Shown here piece after piece: positions 59,760 through 64,000 of a DNA stretch of 64,000 nucleotides. The notes under the pieces were generated by a model. That model saw nothing but the letters and a program-made list of their open reading frames with translations, was not told the origin of the DNA and searched no databases. The stretch is from Anaerolineae bacterium (lineage in GTDB: Bacteria; Chloroflexota; Anaerolineae; Aggregatilineales; UBA2796). Both the position numbers and the translations under genes were made by a program. Numbering within the stretch: position 1 is the first letter of the stretch; every line of letters starts with the position of its first letter. Location of the stretch: positions 58,431-122,430 of the forward strand of contig JAHBVK010000012.1 in the NCBI GenBank assembly GCA_019637555.1. The letters run 5' to 3'.

Positions 59760-60143
59760 TTAATCCGAAGAATTGTGGAGTAGGTGCTCAACCTCAATAG
59801 TGGATGGTTGCCAGAGTACGGCGTTGAATCCAGCGATTTTGAGTTCCGCACTCGGATCGAAGCGCACACCTTCCGCCTCTAATCTAGCCCGTTGTTCATA
59901 AGCGGCTTTTCGGGAAAACGAGATGCTAATCTCTCCCTTGCTATTGACCACGCGATGCCATGGGACATCTTTAGCAGCGGGTACTGTGCCAACTGCGTGC
60001 ATCGCCCAACCAACAGCACGCGCACCTTGCGGCACACCGAGTAATTGCGCCACCCGTCCATAGCTCAAAACTTTGCCTGCCGGAATATGCCTGACGAGCG
60101 CCCACACGCGCTCATTGAACTTGGGATCCATCTCCTCGTACAT
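59760..60143 (-). CDS. Alkyltransferase-like protein (ATL, MGMT family)
   Basis: The product (about 127 residues) is the C-terminal fold of O6-alkylguanine-DNA alkyltransferase: VWALVRHIPAGKVLSYGRVAQLLG with the HTH, and GARAVGWAMHA. The acceptor motif PCHRVV reads PWHRVV, with Trp in place of the reactive Cys. This is the mark of ATL proteins, which bind alkylated guanine and recruit nucleotide excision repair instead of removing the lesion. The start ATG at 60143 has AGGT 5 bases upstream. It is divergent from elp3. Confidence 0.92.
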   Translation of the reverse strand: MYEEMDPKFNERVWALVRHIPAGKVLSYGRVAQLLGVPQGARAVGWAMHAVGTVPAAKDVPWHRVVNSKGEISISFSRKAAYEQRARLEAEGVRFDPSAELKIAGFNAVLWQPSTIEVEHLLHNSSD

Positions 60144-60250
60144 CACTAACCTACCACATCTTGGCGCTTAATCGTCCACTGGACTAATGGTAAAATGTGC
60201 TTGAGAACAGTTGTGATTCTACCGTATTTAGTACCAATGATCAGTGTGTA

Positions 60251-62089
60251 ATGTCTTACCGTCCCTCGATTGACCTTGAACGCCACCGCGAACCGCTGCT
60301 AGCGATCTTACGCGTCGTGACCAGCCAACCAGCGATGGATCGCCATGATCTGGAACAGTTGCGCCGTCGCTATCGCAAAGAGGACGGCGGGCTTTTTCGC
60401 AACGACGATCTAATCCATGCCTATCGCCAGTTTGCAGGATCATTCGGCTTGCCTGCTTATGATCCTGCCGTTCTGAACGCGCTGCGCATGAAGCCCGTAC
60501 GAACTAGCTCTGGTGTCACGACGGTCACCGTATTGACCAAACCCTATCCTTGCCCCGGCGAGTGCATTTTCTGCCCTAATGATGTGCGGATGCCGAAAAG
60601 CTATCTCAGCGATGAGCCGGGTGCGCAGCGTGCCGAACTCAACGGCTTCGATCCTTATTTGCAAACCTATATGCGGCTGACCGCACTCCGCAAAATCGGT
60701 CACCCGACGGATAAGGTTGAGGTGATCGTACTCGGCGGTACGTGGTCGTTTTATCCCGAAACCTACCAGATATGGTTCATCAAGCGCATCTTCGACGCGC
60801 TGCACGACTTCGGCAACAGCATTGATCGCTGCGAGGAAGTCCGCACACTTCTGAATGAAGGATCGCAATTCAAACCGCACACAGAAATCGTGACCGAGTC
60901 GGACGCTCAATCAGTCAAGATCGCTGGAACTCACATCGATCAAACCTACAATCAAGTGGTGCAGTCGGTCTACCATGATGAGATGTATCGCTCCCGCCAT
61001 CAAGCGCAGCTTATCGCTAACGGATTAGCTGAACGTACCCCGATCACCGAGTTTGCTACGTGGACAGAACTAGAAGCCGCCCACCGCGAGAATGAAACTG
61101 CTGCCTGTCGCTGCGTAGGCTTGGTGATCGAGACTCGCCCCGATCACATCAGCGTAGAAGAAGTGCTGCGTGTGCGACGACTCGGTTGCACCAAAGTCCA
61201 GATCGGCATTCAGAGTCTCAACGATCAGGTGCTGACCAAGAATCGGCGCGGGCATCAAGTGGCAGCGACGCGGCGAGCGATCAAGCTCCTACGACAAGCT
61301 GGCTTTAAGATTCACGCCCATTGGATGCCCAATCTCTACGGATCGGACGTTAGTTCCGATATTAGAGATTATCGAGAGCTATGGAATTCTCCTGATTTCC
61401 GCCCTGACGAACTGAAAATCTATCCTTGCTCACTGATCGAGAGCGCCGAACTAATGCAGCGTTATCAGGATGGATCGTGGCAGCCGTACAACCACGATCA
61501 ACTGATGGAACTGCTGATCGCTTGCTTCAGGATGACGCCGGAATATGTGCGGCTGACTCGTGTGATCCGTGATATTCCCGGCACCGATATTGTGGTGGGC
61601 AACAAGCTGACCAATCTGCGGCAGCTAGTTGAGGAACAACTGGCGCGGCAGGACGAACGTAGTAGTGATATACGTGGTCGAGAGATCAAGGGCAAGTTCG
61701 TTCGTTCGGATGATTTACGCCTCGATGAGCTATGGTATACCTCCAATATCGGTGATGAGGTGTTCCTACAGTTCATCACTGAAGACCGCGATATTGCTGG
61801 ATTCTTGCGCTTATCACTGCCCACCGAAGCGCCGATCACCGATGAGTTGACCTCAGCGGCAATGATCCGCGAGGTGCATGTCTACGGACAGGCAATGAAC
61901 ATTGGCGAAAGCAGCAGCGGACGCGCTCAACACAGCGGACTCGGTACGCAGCTCATCGAACGTGCCGCCGAGATCGCCCGTGAACGAGGCTACGGCAAAT
62001 TGAGCGTCATCTCCGCTGTTGGGACGCGCGAATACTATCGCAAACGCGGCTTTGAGGACGGCACACTGTACCAACATCGCCACTTGTGA
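60251..62089 (+). CDS. Elp3-type tRNA U34 radical-SAM/acetyltransferase
   Basis: The product (about 612 residues) matches Elp3, which makes cm5U-type modifications at tRNA wobble uridine. A radical-SAM half contains PYPCPGECIFCPNDVRMPKSYL (Cys cluster), VLGGTWSFYP, RCVGLVIETRPDH and KVQIGIQSLNDQVL. A C-terminal GNAT half reads EVHVYGQAMNIGESSSGRAQHSGLGTQLIE and ISAVGTREYYRKRGF. The ATG at 60251 is preferred; a GTG at 60197 would add 18 unrelated residues. Stand-alone Elp3 without Elongator partners is known in a few bacteria. It is followed by ECF pair 3. Confidence 0.93.
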   Translation: MSYRPSIDLERHREPLLAILRVVTSQPAMDRHDLEQLRRRYRKEDGGLFRNDDLIHAYRQFAGSFGLPAYDPAVLNALRMKPVRTSSGVTTVTVLTKPYPCPGECIFCPNDVRMPKSYLSDEPGAQRAELNGFDPYLQTYMRLTALRKIGHPTDKVEVIVLGGTWSFYPETYQIWFIKRIFDALHDFGNSIDRCEEVRTLLNEGSQFKPHTEIVTESDAQSVKIAGTHIDQTYNQVVQSVYHDEMYRSRHQAQLIANGLAERTPITEFATWTELEAAHRENETAACRCVGLVIETRPDHISVEEVLRVRRLGCTKVQIGIQSLNDQVLTKNRRGHQVAATRRAIKLLRQAGFKIHAHWMPNLYGSDVSSDIRDYRELWNSPDFRPDELKIYPCSLIESAELMQRYQDGSWQPYNHDQLMELLIACFRMTPEYVRLTRVIRDIPGTDIVVGNKLTNLRQLVEEQLARQDERSSDIRGREIKGKFVRSDDLRLDELWYTSNIGDEVFLQFITEDRDIAGFLRLSLPTEAPITDELTSAAMIREVHVYGQAMNIGESSSGRAQHSGLGTQLIERAAEIARERGYGKLSVISAVGTREYYRKRGFEDGTLYQHRHL

Positions 62090-62096
62090 CCGTTGT

Positions 62097-62123
62097 GGAA
62101 CCTTTTGTCTGCCTCCCGTGTCT
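62097..62123 (+). promoter_or_regulatory. Candidate ECF-type promoter upstream of sigma gene 3
   Basis: GGAACC (62097-62102), 15 bases, then GTGTCT (62118-62123). It has the same spacing and core as the site at 7896-7922 before sigma gene 1. The predicted start is near 62130, before the ATG at 62165. Confidence 0.5.
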
Positions 62124-62164
62124 ATCTAGGTAGACTAGACTGGTCAAGCAACCATTTAACAACT

Positions 62165-62737
62165 ATGAACGACGATGTGACGCTGCTACACCAGATAGCG
62201 GAGGGCGATGCCCACGCTCTGGAGACACTTTACGCCCGTTTTGGTCCCGGATTGCTCAGTTACCTTGTGGCTTGGTTCGGAGATCACGCACCAGCCGAGG
62301 AAGTCTTGCAAGACGTAATGCTTGCGGTATGGGATCACGCGGCGCAGTTTCGCGGTGAGAGCAGCGTATATACATGGCTGCTGACCATTGCAAGGAACCG
62401 CGCTATGAACGCTCAACGCCGCCACCAGCCGGAATCCGTGACACTGGATGATGAATTAGCGATGCCCAGTCCCGATACCGGACCGCAGGAAGCTGCCGAG
62501 AAAAAGGCTGCCGCTTCCAACGTCCGAGAAGCGATCTCTCAACTGCCGGAACACCAGCGCGAGGTGCTGGTGCTGACCTTCTACCATCAACTTTCCGGGC
62601 AGGAAATATCCGAAATGCTCGGTGTCAGTATCGGTACGGTCAAGAGCCGACTCAGCCGTGCCAAAGACGCCTTACGCGACCTGTTGCAAAGCTACAATGC
62701 TGGCGTCCCATCAGGCTTGCGACAGGGAGCAGGCTAG
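62165..62737 (+). CDS. ECF-family RNA polymerase sigma factor (pair 3)
   Basis: From the ATG at 62165 the product is about 190 residues. Region 2 is ALETLYARFGPGLLSYLVAWF, APAEEVLQDVMLAVWDHAAQF and YTWLLTIARNRAMNAQRR. Region 4 is ISQLPEHQREVLVLTFYHQLSGQEISEML and GVSIGTVKSRLSRAKDAL. Stop and next start are directly adjacent, so it is tightly coupled to the zinc-finger anti-sigma gene. An autoregulatory GGAACC-type promoter lies just upstream. Confidence 0.92.
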   Translation: MNDDVTLLHQIAEGDAHALETLYARFGPGLLSYLVAWFGDHAPAEEVLQDVMLAVWDHAAQFRGESSVYTWLLTIARNRAMNAQRRHQPESVTLDDELAMPSPDTGPQEAAEKKAAASNVREAISQLPEHQREVLVLTFYHQLSGQEISEMLGVSIGTVKSRLSRAKDALRDLLQSYNAGVPSGLRQGAG

Positions 62738-63733
62738 ATGTTCAATAACTACAGTTCAAACGACATCCATGCACAGGTAGAGGAACTGCTGCCCTTCTTC
62801 GTGGCAGGGACGCTGCCCCCACAAGAAGGTGATTTCGTCCGTCAGCATCTGGCGGCATGTCCGCGCTGCAAACAATCGCTGACGGAATGGTTCGAGATCG
62901 CTCACGCCGTCCGCACCGAAGCCGCCTCATGGTCCACCAAGCTGCCGCCACTATCGCCGAGGGTGCGGGCAAGATTGCGCGCTACCGCCAAATCCAAACA
63001 TACGGATACTTCTTCACGCTTCAACCGCTTATCGCTGACCTTGGTCGCCGCCATGATCACCGTGGTGTTCATCAGCGGGGTGCTGCTGTACAGCCGCAAT
63101 CGAGGGGACAATACGGAAGTGGCTGCCGCACCGACAGAGACGCAGACGGTCATCCCGCCGACGTTCACTGCCGCGATCACTGCTACGCCGGAGGTCAGCA
63201 GCACGCCGACGTTGACCATCCCGACGCTGGATCCGGCGCTGCAACCCGCGCTGCCGACGCAGCAGCCAACAGAGATAGCCTCATCCAAGCTGCCAGCCAG
63301 CGATACGCCGCAGCCGCCAGCAGCAACACCGCTGCCGCCACTGCCGACGCCGACACAAGGATTCAGCTTGTTGGCTCCGCCGCCTAGCCAGACGCCGATC
63401 CCGTCGCCAACGCCGCAGTTAGGCTGCATCGCGGTGCCGTATCAGCCCGGTGACCTCTACCTCTATGCCGGACCGGATACCCGCTTCGACATCCAATGGC
63501 TGGTCAACTCGGAGGTCGTGCTGCTGGTCAATGGACGCAGTGAGAACGGCTGGTATCAGGTCAGCTTCGATATAGGGGATGCTATGCGGCAAGGCTGGAT
63601 TAGCGGGGCGGTGGTGTATTTGACGGGACAATACTGCTCCGTGCTGCCGATCTTGCCCTCGCCAGCCACGCCGATCCCGACGGAGACGCCGATTGCGGTG
63701 ATCGATGTTCCGGCGGAGGCGACAGCGGAATAG
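62738..63733 (+). CDS. Zinc-finger anti-sigma factor with extracytoplasmic SH3 domain
   Basis: The 331-residue protein begins with an anti-sigma zinc-finger domain (VEELLPFFVAGTLPPQEGDFVRQHLAACPRC) holding the H-x3-C-x2-C ligands. A membrane helix near 95-115 (LSLTLVAAMITVVFISGVLLY) is followed by a TP-rich stalk. The C-terminal SH3-like domain (LGCIAVPYQPGDLYLYAGPDTRFDIQWL through WISGAVVYLTGQYC) is flanked by two Cys. The outside SH3 domain may sense cell-wall stress and release the sigma factor by proteolysis (inference). Confidence 0.88.
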   Translation: MFNNYSSNDIHAQVEELLPFFVAGTLPPQEGDFVRQHLAACPRCKQSLTEWFEIAHAVRTEAASWSTKLPPLSPRVRARLRATAKSKHTDTSSRFNRLSLTLVAAMITVVFISGVLLYSRNRGDNTEVAAAPTETQTVIPPTFTAAITATPEVSSTPTLTIPTLDPALQPALPTQQPTEIASSKLPASDTPQPPAATPLPPLPTPTQGFSLLAPPPSQTPIPSPTPQLGCIAVPYQPGDLYLYAGPDTRFDIQWLVNSEVVLLVNGRSENGWYQVSFDIGDAMRQGWISGAVVYLTGQYCSVLPILPSPATPIPTETPIAVIDVPAEATAE

Positions 63734-63755
63734 CCGGAGTAGGGGTGGAAAGTGC

Positions 63756-63800
63756 GCCTGAAGTTCGCAGGGAATACAGGGCGGTTTCAGGCGCTTTGTT
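63756..63800. repeat. 45-bp hairpin repeat, copy 2
   Basis: This is identical to 10615-10659, including the GCCTGAA...TTCAGGC stem. It lies 23 bases after the anti-sigma stop codon and, like copy 1, is followed by TGGTT-rich sequence. Confidence 0.8.
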
Positions 63801-63836
63801 GGCATGTGGTTAGGATTGGTTAGTGGATTTTAACAC

Positions 63837-63936
63837 AGCCCTCACCCCTTGCCCCTCTCCCGCAAGGAGAGGGGAACAAGATGCAGAGAAGTATTAAATC
63901 CTTCTCCTTGAGGGAGAAGGATTTAGGATGAGGGCT
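63837..63936. mobile_element. 100-bp MITE-like element
   Basis: Eight-base terminal inverted repeats AGCCCTCA/TGAGGGCT enclose two perfect hairpins: CCCCTCTCC-CGCAA-GGAGAGGGG (63852-63874) and AAATCCTTCTCC-TTGAG-GGAGAAGGATTT (63896-63924). It carries no gene. The last bases of the window (from about 63984) begin TAGCCCTTTGCCCTCA and may be the edge of a related copy. Confidence 0.65.
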
Positions 63937-64000
63937 ACCTAGGCGAAAGATCTTATCGTGATGCGTTGAGGGGAGATGCGGAGTTAGCCCTTTGCCCTCA

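Overview
The window looks like chromosomal DNA of a free-living bacterium of the phylum Chloroflexota, probably an Anaerolineae-type lineage. This is inference. It rests on many membrane-anchored or secreted proteins with Thr/Pro-rich linkers, a family of short TPR-like domains joined to beta-propellers, several ECF sigma/anti-sigma pairs whose anti-sigma factors carry extracellular TP-rich stalks, a bacterial Elp3, and moderate GC by eye. There is no rRNA operon, CRISPR array, prophage or plasmid backbone. Gene density is high and no gene-free stretch exceeds about 300 bases.

Layout. 0.2-6.1 kb: a degenerate argininosuccinate-lyase-family protein, PEP carboxylase, an SRPBCC protein and a MerR/B12-fold regulator that has lost its cobalamin ligands. 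6-10.6 kb: rsmI, a TP-rich membrane protein, ECF sigma/anti-sigma pair 1 and an Mrp/ApbC ATPase without its CxxC. 10.6-14.1 kb: an amidohydrolase, a RAYT/IS200-type transposase between perfect 41-bp inverted REP-like repeats, then meaB and a methylmalonyl-CoA mutase B12 subunit. 14-21.5 kb: small secreted and housekeeping genes (DUF402, SH3 plus glycoside-hydrolase-like, GNAT, methyltransferase, NUDIX, coiled coil, era). 21.7 kb: tRNA-Gly(CCC) with a clear promoter and terminator. 21.9-28.6 kb: an M6-like protease facing a four-gene unit made of three paralogous TPR-like proteins (two with TolB-type propellers) and a PHP protein.

28.7-34.9 kb: a LamG-like protein, DUF971, an unknown gene, hpt, a CCA-adding-type enzyme and DUF4139. 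35-37.3 kb: a DUF5666 protein, ECF sigma 2 and its anti-sigma, the outer two ending in Asp/Gly-rich tails. 37.4-45.6 kb: an Fe-S (suf) locus. sufC and sufB are followed by a three-gene insert, then sufD, a TIR-domain protein and a rhodanese. A minimal SufR-like HTH gene and a SufT-like gene are divergent. 45.8-50.1 kb: Ser/Thr kinase, CorC-type protein, glmU. 50.3-56.2 kb: a complete Mrp Na+/H+ antiporter operon with fused A-B. 56.1-62.1 kb: HtrA-type lipoprotein protease, DnaJ-like chaperone, a His-rich polytopic membrane protein, an alkyltransferase-like protein and Elp3. 62.1-63.7 kb: ECF pair 3. The end holds a 45-bp hairpin repeat, shared with 10.6 kb, and a 100-bp MITE-like element.

Main points of interest are the suf locus with its insert and TIR/rhodanese tail, the DUF5666-ECF module, a promoter motif shared by two ECF genes, the RAYT element that supplies the C-terminus of meaB, and several family members that have lost hallmark catalytic or ligand residues.
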